From NCBI GenBank assembly GCA_029573365.1, contig JAKQGD010000488.1, positions 1 to 5,164 on the forward strand: a stretch of 5,164 nt of DNA, read 5' to 3'. A program made the position numbers and the translations under genes. Origin of the DNA: Bacteroidota bacterium. Its GTDB lineage: Bacteria > Bacteroidota > Bacteroidia > Chitinophagales > Saprospiraceae. Below, in pieces: positions 1 through 5,164 of the stretch. The notes beneath the pieces were generated by a model. It saw nothing but the letters and a program-made list of their open reading frames with translations, was not told the origin of the DNA and did not search any database. Within the stretch, counting starts at the first letter, position 1. Each line of letters opens with the position of its first letter.

Positions 1-227
1 CAGCAGACCAATACAATCATACCGAACTGGCATGCCTGATAGCTTCACGCTGGACCTCACTAAATGAACGGGTCTTCCGTACTACGGGTAAAATGATGGA
101 AAAGTACAACGTAGTGGAAAGCGACGTACCGGGGGGTGGGGGAGAATATCCCGTCCAGGATGGATTCGGGTGGTCAAATGGTGTTTACCTGGCAATGAAA
201 AATTACCTGGCATCAAATCGTTTGTAA
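1..227 (+). CDS. GH37 alpha,alpha-trehalase, C-terminal fragment (5' end outside window)
   Basis: Trehalase hydrolyses trehalose to two glucose molecules with inversion of configuration. Only the last 74 codons are visible: the reading frame begins at base 3, is open from the left edge, and ends at TAA 225-227. The diagnostic stretch is the glycine-rich lid and following segment, PGGGGEYPVQDGFGWSNGV (visible residues 43-61), which is nearly identical to the C-terminal GH37 signature of E. coli TreA/TreF. The preceding MEKYN (residues 32-36) aligns, from my memory of the E. coli TreA sequence, with the segment holding the catalytic general base (E496), which would make E33 (bases 99-101) catalytic. 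The protein stops 26 residues after the Glu of GGGGEY, so it lacks the long tail of E. coli TreA. Whether it is periplasmic (TreA-like) or cytoplasmic (TreF-like) depends on the missing N-terminus. The family call is secure; no symbol is given for that reason. Confidence 0.95.
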   Translation, partial: ADQYNHTELACLIASRWTSLNERVFRTTGKMMEKYNVVESDVPGGGGEYPVQDGFGWSNGVYLAMKNYLASNRL

Positions 228-236
228 GCACTTTTC

Positions 237-263
237 CGTCAACGGCTGATGACTACTTTTTTT
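237..263 (+). terminator. possible weak terminator of the trehalase gene
   Basis: Ten bases after the trehalase stop codon, CGTCA (237-241) can pair with TGATG (247-251) around a five-base loop, with one G-T wobble, and seven T residues follow at 257-263. The element overlaps the 3' end of the convergent gene. On that strand the T run is the Lys-Lys codon pair near the end of the sorting domain, so the run may simply reflect coding. The stem is short, so this is tentative. Confidence 0.25.
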
Positions 264-2284
264 GAATGTAAAGCAGCTCCGTCAGATTTCCAGACGGCGT
301 AATATAGTCCCTCGGCCAATTGTGATATACTAATCAGGGTTGTCTCATCTTCCGCTAATTCTTTGGTCAGCACTTTCTGGCCTGCCGCATTATACAATTC
401 GAGGATGCTAAATTGGGTTTTATCCCCATTAGTATAGACCTGCAAAAAATCATCAGCCGGATTGGGCAAAATATGTCTGGAATTTTCCGACGGCACAATG
501 AGCCGAGCCATTGGACTGTACTTTTCTGTGTCGTCCAAACCTCGTGCCGTTATTCTGACCATGATGTCTGATACAGGTTTCGGAAATGTAAAAGTATATT
601 CCGCATCAGCGGAACCATTGGCGGAAGCCAAAACAATACCCATTTTATTCCATATAGGGCCGCCATCTTCGGATATAAAAATGACGTAATCTTTGATGTC
701 TGACTCCTGGAATACCTGCCATCTGACGACAGCCTGATCCTCCTTTGATTCTGCCTCGATGTCGCCCCACAACAGTGGCAGGACCGATGCTTTGAGGCCT
801 ATGCCTGTTTCGTCCTGGCCGTTACACTCGTCATGGATGATGGTGCCTGAGCTTCCCGGGCCGTAGGTATTGTCTATGTCGCTGTCGGTAAATTCGCTGC
901 CATGGTGAGCTACTGTAAAAGTCATGTCCGGTACGGGAGGGCATACCACATAGTAGTTGCCGGCTTTGAGGCTGTCAAACCTGCACACCCCGGACCAGTC
1001 AGATTCCTGCGTTTCTACCAAAACTCCCGACTCTTTGTACAAGGATATCTCTACGCCCGACAAGGAGGCCTCGGGATTGTCACGCTGACCATTTTGATTT
1101 TCGTCATACCATACCCGTGCAGTAATAAAAGAATTGCAGAAAAATCCACCATTGGTAGAACAGTGATCGCTTCCGCTGAGTGCTTGTATGGTTGAAGTGG
1201 TGTTTTGCCCATTGGCATGGGTTATGTCGCTGTCATGGTTGATTAGAACAGACTCGAAAGGATCTACCGCTACAATGTCGAGAGCAGGTTGTATCACAAA
1301 TTTCAGATAATAATATCCCGGCGACACACAAAATTCATAATATCCGTCGTCGCTGGGTGTTCCCGGCTTGCGTCCCGTGTATTTTACTATTTGCAAAATG
1401 GTGTCTTCCGGACGAACAGACCATAACTCTATTTTGATGCCGTTGATGCCATTTTCAAAAAGGTCGAGTGTGTCGTTCTGGTTTTGGTCATAAAATACTG
1501 TACCACAAAATCTGGCACATTTGTAAAATCCTGCATCGACGTTTACAATCGCCTGACCTGCCCCGACTGTAATTGTGCCGGTAGTTCCGGGCCCGTACGT
1601 TTCGGTGACATCGCTGTTGAGGTCATCACCGGTCTGGAGGATGGTGGGAGAGAATATTGTATCTGTTTTAAATTCAAGATAATACTGGCCGGGAAATATG
1701 TTGTTAAAGGAATACGACCCATCAGCTGAGGTCACTGTCTGGCCAATGACAGCAGCATCTGACTGTCTGATAAGTTGTATAAGGACATTGCCTATGCCGG
1801 GTTCTCCCGGATTTTGAAATCCGTCATAATTAAGGTCTTCCCATACCCTGTCCCCAATGCTTGCTACTGCTATGATACCGGCATTAAATGTTTGGGTGCC
1901 CTGTGTAGTAATCAATGAACAAAGTGTAAAACCATTGGCCTGGGCATGATTGTCCGTTGATGGACTTACGTAGGTAAATTTGTATAGCGGCCCCAGTCCT
2001 GAAATATTAAAAAATACCTTGTAGCTACCGGCAGGAAGCCCCATAAACTGGTAGTTGCCATTGGCATCAGAATATACGGCATTTACAAACTGGCCTGAAC
2101 ATGTGGTGAGGAAAACAGGTATATTGGCCATAGGTGGTTCGGAGGCAGAAATAAAGCCATCAAAATTGACGTCATACCAGACATGGCCCGAAACTGACTG
2201 TGAAAAAATACGGGTCTGAAAAATTACAGAAATCGAAATCAATAGAATCAGGATACCCTGATTTGCTCTTCTTGGGGTTGTCAT
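239..2284 (-). CDS. secreted SdrD B-like repeat protein with C-terminal T9SS type A sorting domain
   Basis: This is a likely extracellular or surface-anchored structural/adhesive protein; no catalytic domain is visible. I chose the ATG at 2284 (681 aa). An in-frame TTG at 2323 would add 13 polar residues ahead of the signal peptide. In ATG numbering: signal peptide about 1-28 (basic PRR, hydrophobic core ILILLISISVIF, probable cleavage after IFS); four SdrD B-like beta-sandwich repeats at about 33-137, 141-255, 256-383 and 386-497; a fibronectin-III-like spacer at about 505-597 (VVRWQV, then SEDGG, a pattern typical just before T9SS tails); and a sorting domain at about 602-681 with ILPNPADD, LYNAAGQKV and LAEGLYYAVW, ending KKVVISR. 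Each repeat opens with an EF-hand-like 12-residue loop (D at 1, N at 3, D/N at 5, E at 12), which suggests calcium binding. The ten cysteines in the exported part, all within the repeats, may form disulfides. T9SS export and tail cleavage are known for the family; the adhesive or structural role is inference. It ends 11 bp from the convergent trehalase gene. Confidence 0.93.
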   Translation of the reverse strand: MTTPRRANQGILILLISISVIFQTRIFSQSVSGHVWYDVNFDGFISASEPPMANIPVFLTTCSGQFVNAVYSDANGNYQFMGLPAGSYKVFFNISGLGPLYKFTYVSPSTDNHAQANGFTLCSLITTQGTQTFNAGIIAVASIGDRVWEDLNYDGFQNPGEPGIGNVLIQLIRQSDAAVIGQTVTSADGSYSFNNIFPGQYYLEFKTDTIFSPTILQTGDDLNSDVTETYGPGTTGTITVGAGQAIVNVDAGFYKCARFCGTVFYDQNQNDTLDLFENGINGIKIELWSVRPEDTILQIVKYTGRKPGTPSDDGYYEFCVSPGYYYLKFVIQPALDIVAVDPFESVLINHDSDITHANGQNTTSTIQALSGSDHCSTNGGFFCNSFITARVWYDENQNGQRDNPEASLSGVEISLYKESGVLVETQESDWSGVCRFDSLKAGNYYVVCPPVPDMTFTVAHHGSEFTDSDIDNTYGPGSSGTIIHDECNGQDETGIGLKASVLPLLWGDIEAESKEDQAVVRWQVFQESDIKDYVIFISEDGGPIWNKMGIVLASANGSADAEYTFTFPKPVSDIMVRITARGLDDTEKYSPMARLIVPSENSRHILPNPADDFLQVYTNGDKTQFSILELYNAAGQKVLTKELAEDETTLISISQLAEGLYYAVWKSDGAALHSKKVVISR
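794..2188 (-). repeat. four SdrD B-like protein repeats with EF-hand-like loops
   Basis: These are repeats at protein level, not near-identical DNA. Each begins with a (V/G)xVWYD-like strand followed by a loop: DVNFDGFISASE (2138-2173), DLNYDGFQNPGE (1802-1837), DQNQNDTLDLFE (1454-1489) and DENQNGQRDNPE (1070-1105). All keep D1, N3, D/N5 and E12. The third lacks the Gly at position 6. Each repeat then has a GxYxF-type strand (GNYQF, GSYSF, GYYEF, GVCRF) and a GxYY/GSYK strand (PAGSYKV, PGQYYLE, PGYYYLK, AGNYYVV). This matches the SdrD_B/Cna-B-like repeat pattern. Confidence 0.85.
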
Positions 2285-2336
2285 TTTATTGGGTTTTGGG
2301 TCATGATTCAACTTGAAATTCAAATTAAATCTGCAA

Positions 2337-2344
2337 CAAAATTA
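2337..2344 (-). promoter_or_regulatory. possible Bacteroidota -7 element for the repeat-protein gene
   Basis: On the minus strand this reads TAATTTTG, matching the Bacteroidota -7 consensus TAnnTTTG. It would place transcription start near 2330, about 45 bases before the ATG at 2284 and only a few bases before the alternative TTG at 2323, which favours the ATG. I see no convincing TTG/TTTG -33 element at the expected spacing, and an AT-rich stretch makes chance matches likely. Confidence 0.3.
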
Positions 2345-2511
2345 ATCAAAAAACCCTGAATTTTTCTCCACTGATTTTAGTAAAAATGTATTTATTTTAC
2401 ATTTATTTATTTATAATGCATTACTTCCCAATGTCTGTAATTGTATTATAATTTATATGATAGTTTATATTCTTACGATTCAAAATATTGGCCTGAAAAT
2501 TGGTTTTAAAT

Positions 2512-2543
2512 AAAAAATTAATGTAATATCAGGTAAATATTAC
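2512..2543 (-). terminator. possible terminator after the acetyltransferase gene
   Basis: The inverted repeat GTAATAT (2523-2529) / ATATTAC (2537-2543) has a seven-base loop and begins 11 bases past the acetyltransferase stop codon. On the minus strand it is followed after five bases by six T residues (2517-2512). The stem is almost all A-T, so it would be weak, but position and orientation fit the end of the DUF4249-GNAT transcript. Confidence 0.35.
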
Positions 2544-2554
2544 GTAAAAATTGA

Positions 2555-3001
2555 TTAAATATTTTTTTCCATAAAATAGTGGTCTATTCCCACTTCTTTA
2601 AACACCTCGCCTCTGGTTTCGTAGCCAAGTTTTTTATAAAATGTGACCGCTGTGTCACGGGCATGCAATTCTATTCTTGAGTATCCTCTGGACCTGGCCA
2701 GCACCTCACTTTGTGTTACCAGATACGAACCCACTCCATGAGATTGCAATGAAGGGTCGACTGCTACCTGTCTCATTTTTAAGGTGTGATCGCTGAGCGG
2801 CTTTAATATCAGTACGGCTGCAAGGCTGTCATCTCCGGATTTATAACAAGCCACATGAAATGAATCATATTCCTGGGCAATATCCGCAGGGTCAAATTGC
2901 ATGTTAAGGGGTTTTCTGAGCACCACATCTCTCAGCTTGAGGGCTTCGTCAAATTCTGGTGTGCCAAAATCGATAAGGGTGCAGTAATATCCGGATAGCA
3001 T
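2555..3001 (-). CDS. GNAT family N-acetyltransferase (ElaA/YjcF-like)
   Basis: This 148-aa cytoplasmic enzyme is predicted to move an acetyl group from acetyl-CoA to an amine; the substrate is unknown. Motif A, which binds the pyrophosphate of acetyl-CoA, is at about 79-95: MRQVAVDP then Q86-S-H-G89-V-G91, fitting Q/RxxGxG/A. Motif B follows at about 111-127 (ELHARDTAVTFYKKLGY). The C-terminal GEVFKEVGIDHYFM resembles the GExFxEVGIPHxxM ending common in ElaA/YjcF-like proteins. The N-terminal LRDVVLRKPLNMQF matches the LRxxVLRxPLG segment of the same group. The length is normal for a single GNAT domain, and the ATG at 3001 gives a complete fold. It starts 6 bases after the stop of the DUF4249 gene, so the two are probably co-transcribed. 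No recognisable ribosome binding site is seen, as is usual in Bacteroidota. A functional link to the upstream lipoprotein is not evident. Confidence 0.92.
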   Translation of the reverse strand: MLSGYYCTLIDFGTPEFDEALKLRDVVLRKPLNMQFDPADIAQEYDSFHVACYKSGDDSLAAVLILKPLSDHTLKMRQVAVDPSLQSHGVGSYLVTQSEVLARSRGYSRIELHARDTAVTFYKKLGYETRGEVFKEVGIDHYFMEKNI

Positions 3002-3007
3002 CAGGTT

Positions 3008-3907
3008 TTACTTGATCTCCTTGTATTGCTCGGTGTATCCGGCAAAGATGCCCAGCCCATTGGTGATATTGGAGTATATCTCTGGTGTGTGCGAAAAACT
3101 GGAATTGTGATTGGGAGAAATTACAAACTTTTCTACTGTCTTGTAATAATTGTAAAGGTCCTTGCTGACGGTCATCAGTCGCAAATACTTTTTTGAAGCA
3201 GTGCCTCCAGGTTGTCCTCCTGAGGTGCCGGAGTTTTCGTCATCCACATTTTTAACCTGCGAACTAAACAGTCCTCCTGTAGAAACGGCGTCGTTTCCAG
3301 ACTCTGTGCCTACTCCACTGAGGTAACCATTGAGGTTGTTAAACTTGACTATAGACCGTACCAAGTCTTTTGGATTGCCGTTGTAAGCAGTATCCAAAGG
3401 GTCTACCTTGCTAGAGGAAACTACATTCCAGATGTAATAATTGGAAGCATTATCCTGGATTTCAAAATTAACTTTGGTGGTAGATTTATCCACTTCGTCA
3501 GAGATGATATTGACTACATTTGATTTTTTAGGGGCAATACTTGTGGCCCTGATTTCGTCATATCCATTGACATTGACCACGAGCTCATAAGTTTTGTCCG
3601 GCTGTGGCGGGTAGATGTCGGACTGGTAATTGCCATCTTTTGTGTGCCTGAGGATGATCTCTCTTCCGTTGCTTTTTTCTATGACCGAAACACTGGCCTT
3701 TGCAATTGAAAAATTGTCAGACCTGTTGTTCAGGATATCTCTCGAAAAACTGAGATTTACTATCCATGGCTGGCCTTCCTTAAAAATGCAATTAACCACC
3801 ACAGAAGGTTTAAATTCTCCTGCATCCAAAATATAATCCGTCTCACAGGCAGTAAAAAATACGGCCAGAAAAAGGATGATTCCCACCTTGGATTTGTAAA
3901 GCAACAT
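3008..3907 (-). CDS. DUF4249 domain-containing lipoprotein
   Basis: This 299-aa lipoprotein belongs to a Bacteroidota family of unknown biochemical role, usually encoded beside a TonB-dependent receptor, as here. It starts with a lipoprotein signal: basic YKSK, hydrophobic GIILFLAVFF, and lipobox FTAC with the lipidated Cys at 21. The acidic residues after the Cys (E22, D24) could act as a surface-export signal, though this is only suggestive. Residues about 30-125 look like a beta-sandwich (PSVVVNCIF, WIVNLSFSRD, YELVVNVNGYDEI), as in other DUF4249 proteins. The ending PEIYSNITNGLGIFAGY (275-291) matches the family's conserved C-terminal YSNIxxGLGIFAGY pattern, so the protein is complete. 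Residues about 197-238 form a Ser/Gly/Asn-rich low-complexity insert before the conserved KKYLRLMTVS. It lies 168 bases downstream of the receptor gene and 6 bases upstream of the GNAT gene. Family assignment rests on pattern recognition; function is inferred to be that of an accessory surface lipoprotein for the receptor. Confidence 0.88.
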   Translation of the reverse strand: MLLYKSKVGIILFLAVFFTACETDYILDAGEFKPSVVVNCIFKEGQPWIVNLSFSRDILNNRSDNFSIAKASVSVIEKSNGREIILRHTKDGNYQSDIYPPQPDKTYELVVNVNGYDEIRATSIAPKKSNVVNIISDEVDKSTTKVNFEIQDNASNYYIWNVVSSSKVDPLDTAYNGNPKDLVRSIVKFNNLNGYLSGVGTESGNDAVSTGGLFSSQVKNVDDENSGTSGGQPGGTASKKYLRLMTVSKDLYNYYKTVEKFVISPNHNSSFSHTPEIYSNITNGLGIFAGYTEQYKEIK

Positions 3908-3925
3908 AGCCTTGGCTTTTCACTA

Positions 3926-3933
3926 CAAAGTTA
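3926..3933 (-). promoter_or_regulatory. possible Bacteroidota -7 element for the DUF4249-GNAT unit
   Basis: On the minus strand this reads TAACTTTG, an exact match to TAnnTTTG. It lies about 18 bases before the DUF4249 ATG, implying a short leader of roughly a dozen bases. No clear TTG/TTTG -33 element is seen at the normal spacing. If real, the lipoprotein and acetyltransferase can be transcribed apart from the receptor. Confidence 0.4.
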
Positions 3934-3987
3934 AGTAAAAACACTTAATCCTTGTTCGATTCTAACTAGTTTATTTAGCTGTTGCTG

Positions 3988-4002
3988 AATATTCGGAATA
4001 TT
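3988..4002. promoter_or_regulatory. perfect 15-bp inverted repeat, possible operator
   Basis: AATATTC-G-GAATATT is a perfect 7-bp inverted repeat around a single central base. It lies in the gap between the receptor and DUF4249 genes, about 55 bases upstream of the candidate -7 element. A one-base centre is too tight for an RNA hairpin of the full stem, so a dimeric DNA-binding protein site is the more natural reading. No known regulator is recognised. Confidence 0.3.
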
Positions 4003-4075
4003 ATTTCTAAAAAGAATTTTATCGTAGAATAATGATGATTTTAGACTGGCCTTTTATCAGGAAAACAAAATTATG

Positions 4076-5164
4076 TTAAAATTCCATTGTGATATTAAGG
4101 GAAGGTGTAAAAGGCAGGATAGAAACCTTGCGAAGATATCTGTTATTAGGCGGCACTGGGTTTTCATAAATATATATATAATAGGCATTGAGTCTGTTAT
4201 ATATGTTATAAATATTTAATTCAAATTTTGTGGTCATTTTTTGCCCTTTGACTTTGTAGCCTGCATTGAGGCTCATCTGGTGGAATGCCGGTAGCCTGTA
4301 GTTGTTCCGGCCAGAAGTGTTTAGCAGTTTTATTCCCAAAAGGGAGTTATACTCTTCGGTGGCAAGCGAAAAAGCATTGCCTGTGGTATACACAAAGCCG
4401 GCACCTACATGAAAATTATTGCCAGGATGCCACGACAGGCCCGAGTGAAGGTTGACAGTTTTATCATGTCCCGCAGGATAGGGCTGACCTTTGTTGATGC
4501 CTGCAAATGTTCGTGTGGTTTTGGACAGGGTAGCCGAAAGCCACCCTCTTAGTTTGCCATCTGTTTTATGGAGCATCCATTCGATGCCGCGGGACTGTCC
4601 GCTGCCGCTTAGGACATTTCTCTCCCAGTCCCTGGAGGTGTTGTACACGGGCACAATATTCTGGTCGCTGATGAGAAAATAGAAAAGCTCTATAGGCGAA
4701 GTATATTCCAGTGTATTGGCAAAACTTTTTGTGTATGCTCCCATATAGGTATACATGCTTTTAGACAGATTGTAGGTATATCCGGCACTCAGCTGGTCCG
4801 CCAGCTCCGGCCTGATCCTCGAGGTCGAAGGAACCCAAAGGCTCGATGGAAGCCCTAGTCCGGTATTTGAAAGCAAGTGGAGAAACTGTGACATCCTCGA
4901 ATAGGCCATAGTAAACATGTGGTTATTGAATGGGGTCCAGATGGCCTTCAGTCGGGGCTGCAGGCTGGTGTATGGTTGGTTTTCGGTACTGAACACCGAT
5001 AAATGAATGCCGGCATACAGAAAAAGACTTGTATTCAATTTAAAATTGTCCTCTGCATATATCTGCCATTGTGAGGCACGGATCATGGAGTCTCTGTCTG
5101 TTATGTTTGCTTCGTTGCCCTCCAGGATGACGGTACTTTGTTTGACGGTAGGGTTGAATCTTTG
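4076..5164 (-). CDS. TonB-dependent outer-membrane receptor, C-terminal beta-barrel part (5' end outside window)
   Basis: This is the last 362 residues of an outer-membrane receptor that imports a substrate using energy passed by TonB-ExbBD. The frame is open to the right edge, so the internal ATG at 5086 is not the start. The visible part is all beta-barrel: alternating aromatic/hydrophobic strands (WQIYAEDNFKL, LFLYAGIHLSVF, HMFTMAYSRMSQFLHLL, GAGFVYTTGNAF) with polar loops. Hallmarks of the group paired with DUF4249 proteins are RIRPELADQLSAGY, the SRGIEWML strand, PYPAGHDKTVNLHSGL, RNNYRLPAFHQMSLNAGY, LNIYNIYNRLNAYYIYIY, and the terminal LRKVSILPFTPSLNITMEF ending in the C-terminal aromatic used for barrel assembly. 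The signal peptide, carboxypeptidase-like regulatory domain, TonB box and plug would lie outside the window. The substrate cannot be told from the barrel. The DUF4249 gene follows 168 bases downstream. Confidence 0.9.
   Translation of the reverse strand, partial: QRFNPTVKQSTVILEGNEANITDRDSMIRASQWQIYAEDNFKLNTSLFLYAGIHLSVFSTENQPYTSLQPRLKAIWTPFNNHMFTMAYSRMSQFLHLLSNTGLGLPSSLWVPSTSRIRPELADQLSAGYTYNLSKSMYTYMGAYTKSFANTLEYTSPIELFYFLISDQNIVPVYNTSRDWERNVLSGSGQSRGIEWMLHKTDGKLRGWLSATLSKTTRTFAGINKGQPYPAGHDKTVNLHSGLSWHPGNNFHVGAGFVYTTGNAFSLATEEYNSLLGIKLLNTSGRNNYRLPAFHQMSLNAGYKVKGQKMTTKFELNIYNIYNRLNAYYIYIYENPVPPNNRYLRKVSILPFTPSLNITMEF

Larger units (their letters stand above)
2285..2554. other. AT-rich intergenic stretch, no gene seen
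   Basis: This 270-base gap separates the acetyltransferase stop from the repeat-protein ATG. It is visibly much richer in A and T than the genes beside it. It holds a possible promoter (2337-2344), a possible terminator (2512-2543), a 7-bp inverted repeat with a 7-base loop (AAATGTA 2384-2390 / TACATTT 2398-2404), three ATTT tandem units (2401-2412) and a 10-bp palindrome TAATGCATTA (2414-2423). I found no open frame with coding character on either strand. Confidence 0.7.

Noticed and set aside
279..297. CCGTC/GACGG inverted repeat with a 9-base loop, considered as a terminator
   Set aside because: It lies within the sorting-domain coding sequence and has no T run on its 3' side on either strand.
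462..1729. Plus-strand open frames of 75-97 codons lying opposite the repeat-protein gene
   Set aside because: They are antisense shadows of a strongly supported gene, and their translations show no domain or membrane pattern.
2386..2451. A 21-codon plus-strand open frame (MYLFYIYLFIMH...) in the intergenic gap
   Set aside because: Its hydrophobic, Tyr/Ile/Leu-rich composition follows from the AT-rich bases. There is no start-site support and no recognisable similarity to a known small protein.
4008..4021. TAAAA/TTTTA inverted repeat, considered as the receptor gene's terminator
   Set aside because: It has only A-T pairs, a four-base loop and no following T run on the minus strand.
4170..4180. 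An alternating AT run inside the receptor gene, considered as a slippage site for phase variation
   Set aside because: It encodes the YYIYIY segment, which fits the usual family pattern near the last barrel strands. It is only 11 bases long and the frame is intact.
3630..4682. Plus-strand open frames of 63-68 codons opposite the DUF4249 and receptor genes
   Set aside because: They are antisense to well-supported genes, with no start signal or recognisable sequence.

Overview
The window reads as chromosomal DNA from a member of the Bacteroidota. The evidence is a secreted protein with a C-terminal type IX secretion (T9SS type A) sorting domain, a TonB-dependent receptor next to a DUF4249 lipoprotein, AT-rich intergenic DNA, little Shine-Dalgarno signal, and -7-like TAnnTTTG elements. 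The class cannot be fixed from this sequence; Saprospiria/Chitinophagia-like relatives would fit.

Layout: (1) 1-227, plus strand: the last 74 codons of a GH37 alpha,alpha-trehalase. (2) 239-2284, minus strand: a large secreted protein with four SdrD-B-like repeats, each carrying an EF-hand-like loop, then a fibronectin-III-like spacer and a T9SS sorting domain. It converges on trehalase with only 11 bp between the stop codons. (3) 2285-2554: an AT-rich intergenic stretch with a possible promoter for the repeat protein and a possible terminator for the gene to its right. (4) 2555-3001, minus strand: a GNAT N-acetyltransferase. (5) 3008-3907, minus strand: a DUF4249 lipoprotein, 6 bp upstream of the GNAT gene and probably co-transcribed with it. 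(6) 3908-4075: an intergenic stretch with a -7-like element and a perfect 7-1-7 inverted repeat. (7) 4076-5164, minus strand: the C-terminal 362 residues of a TonB-dependent receptor, running off the right edge.

Genes 5 and 7 form the common Bacteroidota pairing of outer-membrane receptor and DUF4249 lipoprotein, probably an uptake pair of unknown substrate. The GNAT enzyme is a passenger with no obvious functional link. The repeat protein is a likely cell-surface or secreted structural/adhesive protein. I see no mobile element, CRISPR array, RNA gene, defence island or clearly new system. The points most worth a second look are the alternating repeat pattern of the SdrD-B protein, the palindrome ahead of the DUF4249-GNAT unit, and the near-abutting convergent 3' ends.
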